From UBA1847 sp942492205 (lineage in GTDB: Bacteria > Pseudomonadota > Gammaproteobacteria > Steroidobacterales > Woeseiaceae), in contig CALODT010000004.1 in the NCBI GenBank assembly GCA_942492205.1, positions 1-64,000 on the forward strand: 64,000 nt of DNA, written 5' to 3'. Positions 7,805 to 16,107 of this stretch are shown piece after piece; position 1 is the stretch's first letter, and the number at the start of each line of letters is the position of its first letter. Both the position numbers and the translations under genes were made by a program. The notes under the pieces were generated by a model. That model was not told where the DNA came from. It worked only from the letters and a program-made list of their open reading frames with translations, and did no database searches.

Positions 7805-9333
7805 TTGATCCGAATTGCTGTCGCGACGACGTCGCAACTGGCGGCTGATGCCGCCGAGGAAGTTGCCGCCCTGGGTGGTAACGCGGTCGACTGTGCTCTC
7901 GCCGCCGCCCTCTTGTCCATCAATACCGAACCGGGCGTCTGCGCGCTCGCAGGCAGTGCCTTCATTACAGTCTGGCGCGCGGGTGACGATCCCGTGACGA
8001 TCGACGGCAACGTGGCGGTACCGGGCGCGGGCCTCGAAGAGAAGCAACGTGGGCGCGGCGCCGTCCCTATCTCGCTGGACTACGGTGGCGGTATCCGAAC
8101 ACTGGTCGGCCCCGGCTCCGTTGCCGTGCCCGGCACGCTCGCAGCGATGGAACATGCCTGGAAGCGCTTTGGCAGTGCCCCTTGGGCGGATATTTTCGCG
8201 CCGACGATTCGCGCCTGTCGCAGCGGTTTTCCGCTCTCCGCCGCATGCCGTTACTACCTCGGCTATTCCTCCAACGTCATTTTCGACCGCAGCACAGATG
8301 GCTACCAGGCGCTGCATCATGCCGACAAGACCTTGCTTGATCCCGGCGAGACGGTACTCGTGCCACATCTTGCTGACAGTCTGGCCAGCATCGCCGAGGA
8401 CGGTGCTCGCGTCTTTTACGAAGGCGATATCGGCGCCGCCATCGCAAAACACTGCCGGGATGGCGAGGGCATGCTGACCCTGCAGGATCTCAAGGATTAT
8501 CGATCAAGAGAACGTGCGCCTGTCCAAACCGAAATCGGTAGCTGGTCGCTGGCAAGCAATCCGCCGCCGGCCGTTGGCGGAAGCATACTGGCGGCAATGC
8601 TGCTTGCCTGTGGTGACGTTTCGGGAACACGCTGGACTCGCGATCAGGTTGGACAGCTGATCAACGCGCAACGCGCCTGCCTGGACTTTCGTCGCCGCAA
8701 TCTCGACCTTGCAGACGATGTCTCCGCGGAAGCCGCTCGCCTCGTGGAATCGGCGCGCAGTGGCCGCCTGCAAACAAAGTGGGCATCGGCTTCAACCGTG
8801 CACACCTCGGTCGTGGATAGCGACGGGACCGGCTGCGCGATTACGGCCTCGTCCGGCTACGGATCCGGAGAGATGCCAGCTGGCACCGGACTGTGGCTCA
8901 ACAACTGTCTGGGTGAAATCGAGTTGAACCGACGCGGTCTCGACGCCGGACCAACGGGATCGCGACTGCCTTCAAATATGGCGCCAAGCGTCGCGCGCGA
9001 CGCGATGGCGCGGTGCTGGCGGCAGGCTCTCCGGGTGCCGACAGGATCACCACAGCGCTGCAGCAGTTCCTGATCAATTACCTGCTTCGCGGCATGCCGC
9101 TGGCGGATGCCATCGCCCACCCGCGCCTGCATGTCGATACCAGCGGTGACGAATTGCGACTGATGGCGGAACCGGGTCTGGACATTCCCGAGGTAGATCT
9201 GCCGTTGACACTGTTCCCCGGTATCGTCATGTACTTTGGCGGGGTAGGCGCGGCGGTGTGCTATCGCGAAGGTGATCTCGAGGCAGCCGCCGATCCACGT
9301 CGTGAAGGTGCTGTGTTCGTCTCCGGGGCGTGA
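7805..9333 (+). pseudogene. ggt: Gamma-glutamyltransferase, one frameshift near 8998
   Basis: The first frame (7805 to about 8998) carries family sequence ending LPSNMAPSVAR; the next frame resumes at RRDGAVLAAGSPGADRIT and runs to the stop at 9333. A single-base indel in the GC-alternating stretch 8990-9006 rejoins them into about 509 residues. The autocatalytic Thr331 is present (TVHTSVVD), as is the PPPAVGG loop. The oxyanion-hole region reads GSPGAD rather than the common GSPGGS. No signal peptide is seen, so a cytoplasmic enzyme acting on gamma-glutamyl peptides is likely. TTG at 7805 follows a GGGAAG ribosome site. The stop overlaps the next gene, implying an operon. The indel may be an error. 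Confidence 0.78.
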
Positions 9334-11072
9334 TGAGTATCCGCGGTGTCGCAAGTCTGGTCGCCGTCATGGCGTTGTGGGTCGCCTCGCCGCTGGCGGC
9401 GCAGCAGACGGTCACGCGCGGCAGTAATCTGTCTGCAGACATCGCCGTCGACGGCCGGGTCGCAATCGACCTTGGCGGTGACATCTGGATCGTCCCGCCG
9501 GGCGGCGGCACGGCCAGGGCAGTCACCGCCAATCTCGGCTCCGCGCGGCGACCACGCTGGTCACCCAACGGCTCGCAGATCGCTTACCAGGCCCGTGCCG
9601 GAGGCACGACCGGACTGTTTGTCTATGACCTGGCGACCCGCGTTTCGAGCACCATAAGCCGCGGGACAGCATTCGACATGCGCCCTGCGTGGCATCCGAG
9701 CGGAGAACGAATCGTCTACTCATCGGATGCGACGGGCACCGGATTCGACTTGTGGGAGGTCGATTTGCAGAGCGGCCTGCACTGGCGACTAAGCGCTCGC
9801 GACGGCGACGAGACCGACGCCGCGTGGTCATCCGACGGACGCGATCTCGTTTACGTGCACCGGCGGGGCGAACAGTCGGCGCTCGTTCTGCGGCGGCACG
9901 GCAGAGCCGAGGAAACGTTGTTGACGACGACGGACGACATCGCCGGGCCTTCCTGGCGTCCCGACGGGAGTCTCATCACATTTACTCGCAAGGACGATGC
10001 GGGAACGCGCGTGGAGATGGTGATTCTCTCCGAACCGCGCTTGCTCAGAACCTATGCAAACAACGAGGCATTCGGCCAGGGGCCGGTCAGCTGGCTTGAC
10101 CGCCATCGAATGGTCTACATCGCCGATGACGCCATTCGTCAGCGGCTCTTCAATTCCTGGACATCAACGCCCCTGCCGTTTGAGGCAAGGTTGCTGCAGG
10201 ACAAGTCGCGAGACGCGGCCAGCGGGATCAAGCGCCGCCCGCTGGCTCGCCTCGACGAGCCATCAGGCAGGCTGATCGTCCGGGCGGCTCGGCTTTTTGA
10301 CGGCATCGGCGGCGGCTACCAATTCGACCGCGATATCGTCATCGACGGCGGCCGAATATCGGCGCTCGAGGCGCACCGTGCGCGGCCCGGCGAGGTGGTT
10401 ATCGACATGGGCGACCTTACCGTGCTGCCCGGGTACGTGGATGCGCTCGGCGACCTGACTCCGCTGATCAGACGTTTCGGCGATACGGCGGGTCCGGTAT
10501 TGCTGAGTAGTGGAGTAACCACCGTCGTAAGTGCAGAGATTGATGACAAACGCCTGAACCTGCTGTGGTCGGGCAAACAGATGCCCGGGCCGAGCCTGCT
10601 ACCGCAGCGCGACTGGCCGCTGTCGGGACTGCACTCCCTGGCAGACGCGATGACGCCGGGCCTGGCCGAAGTCCTGCAATCGCGCCAGGCGTTGCTAAGC
10701 CGCTTCTCGACGCCGCCGGCGCGACGCTACTCGGAACCGCTCGACATGACAGGCCGCGCCAGCACCACCGTACTCAGCAGCTTCGACAATGGCCTGCCCG
10801 CAGGTATCGGACTGCACGCCGAGTTCCTGGCCCTGGTCGCGGCGAAACTGACGCCTGAACAGGCATTGAAAGCCGCTGGCGTCAATGCCGCCGCCGCTTT
10901 GAAGCTGGACCCCCTGCTCGGGCGGATCGCCGTAGGCGCGACGGCAGACCTGGTCTTCGTCGACGGTGACCCTCTCGCACGGATCGGAGACGCCCTGAAA
11001 ATAGTCGCTGTCGTGCGAAACGGGCGTTTCTTCAGCGTCAGCGGACTCATCGATCGGGTGCAGGCGGAATAA
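9330..11072 (+). CDS. Exported beta-propeller/amidohydrolase-fold protein lacking metal ligands
   Basis: The 580-residue protein has a signal peptide (MALWVASPLAAQQ), then TolB/PD40-type propeller repeats (for example PRWSPNGSQIAY, PAWHPSGERIVY, AAWSSDGRDLVY, SWRPDGSLITF) to about residue 290, then an amidohydrolase-like C-terminal half. The usual HxH metal site after the LPG motif is replaced by PGYVDALGD (367-375), and the central barrel is much shorter than in related proteins of about 1,000 residues. The end still resembles the family (TPEQALKAAGVNAAAALKL, then TADLVFVDGDPL). It is probably not a metal-dependent hydrolase; a binding role is possible. It overlaps the ggt stop, so translation is likely coupled. 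Confidence 0.7.
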   Translation: MMSIRGVASLVAVMALWVASPLAAQQTVTRGSNLSADIAVDGRVAIDLGGDIWIVPPGGGTARAVTANLGSARRPRWSPNGSQIAYQARAGGTTGLFVYDLATRVSSTISRGTAFDMRPAWHPSGERIVYSSDATGTGFDLWEVDLQSGLHWRLSARDGDETDAAWSSDGRDLVYVHRRGEQSALVLRRHGRAEETLLTTTDDIAGPSWRPDGSLITFTRKDDAGTRVEMVILSEPRLLRTYANNEAFGQGPVSWLDRHRMVYIADDAIRQRLFNSWTSTPLPFEARLLQDKSRDAASGIKRRPLARLDEPSGRLIVRAARLFDGIGGGYQFDRDIVIDGGRISALEAHRARPGEVVIDMGDLTVLPGYVDALGDLTPLIRRFGDTAGPVLLSSGVTTVVSAEIDDKRLNLLWSGKQMPGPSLLPQRDWPLSGLHSLADAMTPGLAEVLQSRQALLSRFSTPPARRYSEPLDMTGRASTTVLSSFDNGLPAGIGLHAEFLALVAAKLTPEQALKAAGVNAAAALKLDPLLGRIAVGATADLVFVDGDPLARIGDALKIVAVVRNGRFFSVSGLIDRVQAE

Positions 11073-11356
11073 AGTGTCGAATATTTTGACAAAACATCCC
11101 GCCAGCCCGTGAGTCCCCGGGCCGCATCCAGAGTTACGCGGCAACGCCAGAGTAACCCCCGGACCATATGCTGTGGCCACCCGACTTCGGTGACACACTT
11201 TTGCATAGGTATCATCGGTTTGTCCTGAGCTCCTCTTGCAACCCTTGATGTTCGATCCTGTGACATCGTCGAACTTCTTTACAAAATGCAGCCGAAACGG
11301 TCCGCTCGCGCGCCGCCCGGGCAACTCGCGCAAGCACGCACGCGGGCTTCCATGCG

Positions 11357-11373
11357 TTGGCACAGGAATTGCT
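11357..11373 (+). promoter_or_regulatory. Candidate sigma-54 (-24/-12) promoter
   Basis: TTGGCAC at 11357-11363 and TTGCT at 11369-11373 are separated by five bases, matching the RpoN consensus TGGCAC-N5-TTGC. It lies in a non-coding gap and points at the terminator 190 bases downstream. Transcription would start near 11384. The match is visible directly; activity is inferred. Confidence 0.6.
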
Positions 11374-11383
11374 TTTAATACTC

Positions 11384-11592
11384 TGCCCAAGCGAAGTGTA
11401 ACTACAGTCGGTAACGGCAACGGTCAGATACAGGATTTAGACGCCAGAAGAAAAATATAATAAAAACAAGAAGATCGAGATCCAATAATAATAATAATTA
11501 CTCTCTGTCACCGGTTACCGTATTCGTAGTTACCTCTTTTGATAAAAAAGAGAACCTGGCCCCGCCGCTAACGCCGCGGGGCTTTTTCTTTG
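11384..11592 (+). ncRNA. Candidate small RNA (about 208 nt) between a sigma-54 promoter and an intrinsic terminator
   Basis: Between the candidate start and the terminator there is no convincing reading frame. The stretch can fold: CGGTAAC at 11409-11415 pairs with GTTACCG at 11514-11520, and CTCTTTT (11534-11540) pairs with AAAAGAG (11546-11552) just before the terminator stem. An A/T-rich region with a run of AAT repeats sits at about 11484-11500. Alternatively this is the leader of a lost or premature-terminated mRNA for the amidase gene that begins 90 bases beyond the terminator. The rest of the gap, 11073-11356, shows no gene I can support. Confidence 0.45.
11559..11590 (+). terminator. 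Intrinsic terminator
   Basis: A GC-rich stem GCCCCGC (11559-11565) / GCGGGGC (11576-11582) is followed directly by TTTTTCTTT. It ends the candidate small RNA and lies upstream of the amidase gene, so it could also act as an attenuator. Confidence 0.8.
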
Positions 11593-11681
11593 GCAGAATG
11601 AACGTCTTGGCGACGCGCGCGTTAGCGCGCCTTGGGACGACTGACGCCCGGGGATCATCGAATGCAGGACTCTTCTCACAA

Positions 11682-13220
11682 ATGGGGATGGATACATTGA
11701 GAATCCCGGCCCTTGTGCTACTGCTCACCCTTGCCGCCTGCCAGGGCAAGCCCGATTTTCGTGAGGCCAGCGTTGCCGGTCTGCACGACCAGCTGCAGCG
11801 CGGCGAGCTGTCCTCCGAGGATCTTGTTCGCTGGTACATCGATCGTATAGAAGCGATTGACCGTGCCGGGCCCAAATTGAATTCGATCATCGAAATCAAT
11901 CCGGATGCGCTCCGTATCGCGCGCGCACTGGACCGGGAATGGCAAGCGTCAGGACCGCGAGGACCGCTGCACGGACTGCCGGTCGTGCTCAAGGCAAACA
12001 TCGACACCGCCGACCAGATGTACACAAGTGCAGGCTCTCTGGCGCTCGCCGAACACGCACCGGCAAGCGATGCCTACATCGTAAAGCGTCTGCGCGATGC
12101 CGGGGTCGTGGTCCTCGGCAAAGCCAACCTGAGCGAATGGGCGAACTTTCGCTCGACCCGTTCTTCCAGCGGCTGGAGCAGCGTCGCCGGTCAGACACTC
12201 AATCCTTACGACACGACCCGAACGCCATGCGGGTCGTCGAGCGGCTCGGCAGTCGCTGTCGCCGCCAACCTCACGCTACTGGCGATCGGCACAGAGACTG
12301 ACGGCTCGGTGATGTGCCCGTCGGGCATCAACGGCATCGTCGGGATAAAGCCCACACTCGGCCTGGTCAGTCGCAGCGGCATTATTCCGATCGCGCACAG
12401 TCAGGATACCGCCGGCCCAATGGCGAGGTCGGTGCGCGACGCAGCGCTATTGCTGAGCGCGATGACCGGCGTTGACGCGGACGACCCGGCAACCATCGAC
12501 GCGGCGACGCATCACGATTACTCGTCGAACCTGACGGCGGATGGGGTTCGCGACAGACGAATAGGCATCATCCGATCTTACGGCGGTGCCGGCACGAATC
12601 CTGACGTCGATGGGATTCTGGAAGCCAGTATTCTTGCGCTCGAACAGGCTGGCGCAGAAATCATCGATAATGTTGAGTATGAAGCACCGAATATGGCCGC
12701 GGCGGAATACGAGGTTCTCCTGTACGAATTCCGCGCCGGCCTGAACGACTACCTCGAGCAGTCGAACGCACCGGTCAAGAGCCTTGCCGAATTGATCGCG
12801 TTCAACGACGCGCATGCGGCCAGCGTCATGCCAATCTTCGGTCAGGAGATCTTCCTGCGCGCCGAGCAAAAAGGCCCATTGACCGAGTCGGCTTATCTTG
12901 AAGCGCTCGAGACCAGCAAACGTGAAGCAAAGGCGGCAATCGATACAGCCATGGACGAGCTGAAACTCGATGCGCTGCTGGCCCCCACGAACGGGCCGGC
13001 CTGGGTGATCGATCACGTCAATGGCGACAATTTCTCAATCGGCACGTCATCGCTCGCCGCGATATCCGGCTACCCGAGTATCACGGTGCCGGCGGGACAG
13101 GTTGCCGGGCTCCCTATTGGCGTCTCGTTCATCGGAAAACCCTGGAATGAGAAGCAGCTCATAGAGATTGCGCACGCTTTCGAGCAGGCTACGAAGGCGA
13201 GAGAAGCGCCCGATTTCTAG
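11682..13220 (+). CDS. Amidase-signature family lipoprotein
   Basis: The product is 512 residues from the ATG at 11682, with a lipoprotein signal (LVLLLTLAAC). The Ser-cisSer-Lys triad of the family is visible: Lys104 (VVLKANIDT), the GSSSGSA motif at 184-190 supplying the cis-Ser, and Ser209 (ETDGSVMCP) as nucleophile. It should hydrolyse an amide bond in the periplasm or at the outer membrane; the substrate is not predictable. Such exported amidases are distinct from GatA, which is cytoplasmic and lacks a signal. A longer reading frame starts at 11598, but its extra residues precede the signal peptide and are unlikely. The next gene follows after 15 bases. Confidence 0.85.
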   Translation: MGMDTLRIPALVLLLTLAACQGKPDFREASVAGLHDQLQRGELSSEDLVRWYIDRIEAIDRAGPKLNSIIEINPDALRIARALDREWQASGPRGPLHGLPVVLKANIDTADQMYTSAGSLALAEHAPASDAYIVKRLRDAGVVVLGKANLSEWANFRSTRSSSGWSSVAGQTLNPYDTTRTPCGSSSGSAVAVAANLTLLAIGTETDGSVMCPSGINGIVGIKPTLGLVSRSGIIPIAHSQDTAGPMARSVRDAALLLSAMTGVDADDPATIDAATHHDYSSNLTADGVRDRRIGIIRSYGGAGTNPDVDGILEASILALEQAGAEIIDNVEYEAPNMAAAEYEVLLYEFRAGLNDYLEQSNAPVKSLAELIAFNDAHAASVMPIFGQEIFLRAEQKGPLTESAYLEALETSKREAKAAIDTAMDELKLDALLAPTNGPAWVIDHVNGDNFSIGTSSLAAISGYPSITVPAGQVAGLPIGVSFIGKPWNEKQLIEIAHAFEQATKAREAPDF

Positions 13221-13235
13221 TTACCGGTAGTCCCG

Positions 13236-14006
13236 ATGTTCAAAGCCGTTCGTATATCCATCTTGCTGTTCGTACTGTTCTTCGTGTCGGTCAGCACCTG
13301 GCTGACGCAGGCGCGCAGCACTGACTGGAACAACAGCCTGTGGGTCAAGGTGTACCCGGTCAACGGTGACAATAGTGTGGATGCCGCAAAATATATCGAA
13401 GGCTTGCAACAACGGGATTTCGAGGACATTGAAACCTTTCTGGAGCGAGAGACGCAGAAGTACGCAAGCAGCCTTGAACGACCGGTGCGCATCGAGCTGG
13501 GGCAGCCTGTTGGCGAACAGCCACCGGAATTGCAGGGTGATCCGAATGCCCTTTCCGTCATGCTCTGGTCCCTGAAAATGCGCTGGTGGGCAGGCAGTAT
13601 CACCGATGCCCAGGATCGCATCGAACCCGATGTCAGGATCTTCGTGCGCTACCACACGCCACACTCGGACGTTAAGCTGGAGAATTCCGTTGGCCTGCAA
13701 AAAGGTATGGTGGGCATCGTCAACGGCTATGCGCACCGCCGCTATCGCGGCACCAACAACGTCATCATCGCGCACGAGTTCCTGCACACGCTGGGCGCCA
13801 CGGACAAATACAGTCGCGCCGACGGTCAACCGCTGGGGCCGGACGGCCTCGCTGAGCCGGATCGGGTTCCCCTCTACCCACAACGGCATGCCGAGATAAT
13901 GGGGGGACGAATAGCCCTCGCAGCGGATGACGCCGTCATCCCCAAGAGCCTGAAATACGCTGTAATCGGCAGCAAGACGGCCCGGGAAATCAACCTTATC
14001 GACTAA
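13236..14006 (+). CDS. Putative secreted zinc metalloprotease (HExxHxxGxxD type), unrecognised family
   Basis: The 256-residue protein has an N-terminal hydrophobic anchor or signal (ISILLFVLFFVSVSTWL). A zinc-protease motif HEFLHTLGATDKY starts at His180, giving ligands His180, His184 and probably Asp190, with Glu181 as the catalytic base. A methionine in EIMGG (Met222) lies where a metzincin Met-turn would fall. The region between the signal and the motif (residues 30-170) matches no family I recognise. It sits between the amidase (15 bases upstream) and btuD, possibly in one operon. Peptidase activity is inferred from the motif only. Confidence 0.65.
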   Translation: MFKAVRISILLFVLFFVSVSTWLTQARSTDWNNSLWVKVYPVNGDNSVDAAKYIEGLQQRDFEDIETFLERETQKYASSLERPVRIELGQPVGEQPPELQGDPNALSVMLWSLKMRWWAGSITDAQDRIEPDVRIFVRYHTPHSDVKLENSVGLQKGMVGIVNGYAHRRYRGTNNVIIAHEFLHTLGATDKYSRADGQPLGPDGLAEPDRVPLYPQRHAEIMGGRIALAADDAVIPKSLKYAVIGSKTAREINLID

Positions 14007-14047
14007 CGCGACTTTTTCTGCGCGACGTCGTGAGCTACGCTCGTTGC

Positions 14048-14869
14048 ATGTCCAGCCAGGGTCCCAGCCTCTTTTCTTGCGAACATTTGCGTGTCAGCGT
14101 GGCCGGCCGCCTGCTCGTTGACAACCTGGCACTGAACATCGCTGATGGCGAAATGATCGCGGTGCTCGGGCAAAATGGCTCAGGAAAGTCGCTGACCATG
14201 CACACCCTCGCCGGGCTGCGAGATCCCGCGGCCGGTTCGATTATGCTCGGTAACACCAGTCTCGCCTCGATCTCGAGGCGCGAAATCGCCAAACGCCTCG
14301 CGCTACTGCCGCAGCATGTCGATGATATTTTTCCGGCAACGGTGCTCGACACAGCAATGATCGGTCGCCATCCGCACATTGGTCGTTTGAACTGGGAGAC
14401 CGAACAGGATGTCGACATTGCCAGGAAGGCGCTAACGGCCGTCGGTCTCGATGAACTCACAGGACGCGACGTCCTGACATTGTCCGGAGGCGAACGGCGG
14501 CGCCTTGCGATTGCCCAGGTGCTGACTCAGGAACCTCAGGTCTACCTGCTCGACGAGCCGACCAACCACCTGGACCCACAGCACCAGCTCGATGCTCTGC
14601 AGCTATTCCGGGAAAAGGCCGACGCGGGCGCCATCGTGCTGGCAAGCCTGCACGACGTGAATCTCGCGGTGCGTTACGCCGATCGTTGCCTGCTGTTGTA
14701 CGGCGACGGCCGCTGGGACCTCGGTGCAACAGCCGAGATACTGGATTGCGAGCGCCTGAGCCGACTCTATTCCACACCGATGGAAGCTGTCAGCTGGCAT
14801 GCCCGACAGCTGTTTGTCGCGTCAGGTAACGAACCCGCGCAACGTCTCGAGGTAGACCGCGTGAAGTGA
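14048..14869 (+). CDS. btuD: ABC transporter ATP-binding protein, probably vitamin B12 import
   Basis: The 273-residue ATPase carries Walker A GQNGSGKS (41-48), a Q-loop in LALLPQHVDD, the signature LSGGE (145-149) and Walker B YLLDEP with Asp169-Glu170. It belongs to the FecE/BtuD branch that energises metal-chelate importers. With the BtuC-type permease, BtuF and BtuB in the same window, B12 is the best substrate call. The ATG at 14048 is preferred; a GTG at 14030 would add six residues. Its last 48 bases overlap the convergent hisN gene. Confidence 0.85.
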   Translation: MSSQGPSLFSCEHLRVSVAGRLLVDNLALNIADGEMIAVLGQNGSGKSLTMHTLAGLRDPAAGSIMLGNTSLASISRREIAKRLALLPQHVDDIFPATVLDTAMIGRHPHIGRLNWETEQDVDIARKALTAVGLDELTGRDVLTLSGGERRRLAIAQVLTQEPQVYLLDEPTNHLDPQHQLDALQLFREKADAGAIVLASLHDVNLAVRYADRCLLLYGDGRWDLGATAEILDCERLSRLYSTPMEAVSWHARQLFVASGNEPAQRLEVDRVK

Positions 14870-15661
14870 CGGATTTGCGGCAAGCACCGAGCGCGTATGC
14901 AGCGCCGGCGCAGCCCCGTTCAGATCGGTAAACGTGCCGCCCGCCTCGGCGACGATCACGCTCAGCGCGGCAATATCGAGGATGTTGACGTCGGACTCGA
15001 TGACGGCTTCGATCTTGCCGGCGGCGAGCAGGTGATAGTGATAGAAATCCCCGTAGCCGCGGATGCGGTCAGCGCGCTCAACGATGGTGCCAAGGGATTG
15101 CCAGCCGGCGCTTCCAGCCAGCGATCTCAGGTTGCCGACGGAAACGGCCGCCCGATCGGGGTCATCGATTTCGCTGACGCGAAGCCGCCGTCCGTTCAGC
15201 CATGCACCAGCGTCTTTCTCGGCCCAGGCAAGTTCGTCCATCATCGTACCGCTGGAGACTCCGAGAACGATCTCACCCCGGTGCATCAGCGCGATTTGCG
15301 TGGAAAAGAACGGGTACTGGCGCACAAAGCCCTTGGTACCGTCAATCGGATCGACCAGCCACAGGTAGTCGGCATCGTCCTGCGTCTTCCCCGTTTCCTC
15401 TCCGTAGAATCCATGCTCCGGGAAATGCTCCAGCAGTATTTGCCGTATTGCCTGCTCACACTCAACGTCCGCCTGGGTTACGGGCGTTTGGTCGGCCTTC
15501 GTCGTTACTGTGAAATTGCCGTCGTAATAGTGGCGACTGATGGCCGCCGCCTGTTTCGCCGCCGCCAGCGCAACCTGTAAATACTTCGATGCGCTGCTTT
15601 CGGGATAGTGTTCCACGCTCGTTGTCCTGCGCTCAGATTCAGACGGCATCACTATGGCCAT
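14822..15661 (-). CDS. hisN: Inositol-monophosphatase-family phosphatase, likely histidinol-phosphatase HisN
   Basis: The metal-dependent phosphatase family is clear from GFYGEETG, DPIDGTKGF and the C-terminal DVNILDIAALSVIVAEAGG. The pattern, with the phenylalanine-rich GTKGFVRQYPFFSTQIAL following motif 2, is that of histidinol-phosphate phosphatases, which remove phosphate in histidine synthesis. From the ATG at 15661 the protein has 279 residues; a GTG at 15727 would add 22 residues, and a Met four codons later is also possible, since no start has a clear ribosome site. Substrate could instead be another sugar or inositol phosphate. It is divergent from the cobalamin riboswitch. Confidence 0.78.
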   Translation of the reverse strand: MAIVMPSESERRTTSVEHYPESSASKYLQVALAAAKQAAAISRHYYDGNFTVTTKADQTPVTQADVECEQAIRQILLEHFPEHGFYGEETGKTQDDADYLWLVDPIDGTKGFVRQYPFFSTQIALMHRGEIVLGVSSGTMMDELAWAEKDAGAWLNGRRLRVSEIDDPDRAAVSVGNLRSLAGSAGWQSLGTIVERADRIRGYGDFYHYHLLAAGKIEAVIESDVNILDIAALSVIVAEAGGTFTDLNGAAPALHTRSVLAANPSLHAVYLETLRGFVT

Positions 15662-15744
15662 CCGACGCTCAATTAACAAGCCGACGGCAATCAACCGAGC
15701 CATTGACGCTTGACAGCCCACTGGCACCTGCCTATCGTCTCAGC

Positions 15745-15990
15745 TTCATCAGGTGAACCCGAAATGGCTTGTTTCGGGTGAACGGGAAGCCGGTGTTACG
15801 CGACCGAGCAACGGTCGCGGTATTCCGGCGCTGCCCCCGCAACGGTGATCGAGTTAATACCGTAACCCCTGTGTCGAGATCGCTTTTACGACGGTCAATT
15901 GATGCAGAGCCACTGCGAACAGGCATGATTTCGCGGGAAGGCGTTACGGCTGGAGCAATCCGCTCGTCAGCCCGGAGACCGGCCGGATGA
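15745..15990 (+). promoter_or_regulatory. Cobalamin (adenosylcobalamin-type) riboswitch
   Basis: The conserved core is present in order: a P2-like hairpin (CCCGAAA 15758-15764 with TTTCGGG 15772-15778), GGGAAGCCGGTG at 15784-15795, CCGGCGCTGCCCCCGCAACG at 15825-15844, and the B12 box AGCCCGGAGACCGGCC at 15969-15984. It precedes btuB by about 120 bases on the same strand, so bound cobalamin should repress btuB and the genes after it. An additional eight-base-pair hairpin (CGCGACCG 15799-15806, CGGTCGCG 15812-15819) interrupts the element between GGTG and the CCGGC strand, which is unusual. Confidence 0.93.
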
Positions 15991-16026
15991 AACACGAATG
16001 GCGCGGCGGGCGCACGTTCGGGCGTG

Positions 16027-16073
16027 CCTAGAAAGCGTCCATCAGACAGCCCCCTCCACTCCATGTTTCTAGG
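16027..16073 (+). promoter_or_regulatory. Inverted repeat in the riboswitch expression platform
   Basis: CCTAGAAA (16027-16034) and TTTCTAGG (16066-16073) are perfect complements with a 31-base loop containing CCCCCTCC. No T-run follows, so this is not an intrinsic terminator. The position, 25 bases before the btuB ribosome site GAGGAAGG, suggests a translation-level switch; the loop could pair weakly with GAGG of the ribosome site. Confidence 0.45.
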
Positions 16074-16107
16074 TTTGTGCGTGCGGGCGGCACGCTGAGG
16101 AAGGCTC

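Noticed and set aside
8985..9012. Programmed ribosomal frameshifting in ggt
   Set aside because: No heptameric slippery sequence or following pseudoknot is visible, and ggt genes are not known to use frameshifting.
11236..11460. Possible 74-codon gene in the gap before the amidase
   Set aside because: It spans the sigma-54 promoter, has no ribosome site, and its composition is unlike coding sequence around it.
11480..11505. AAT repeat run as a mobile-element or microsatellite feature
   Set aside because: It is only a few units long and sits in a possible RNA leader; no flanking repeats suggest insertion.
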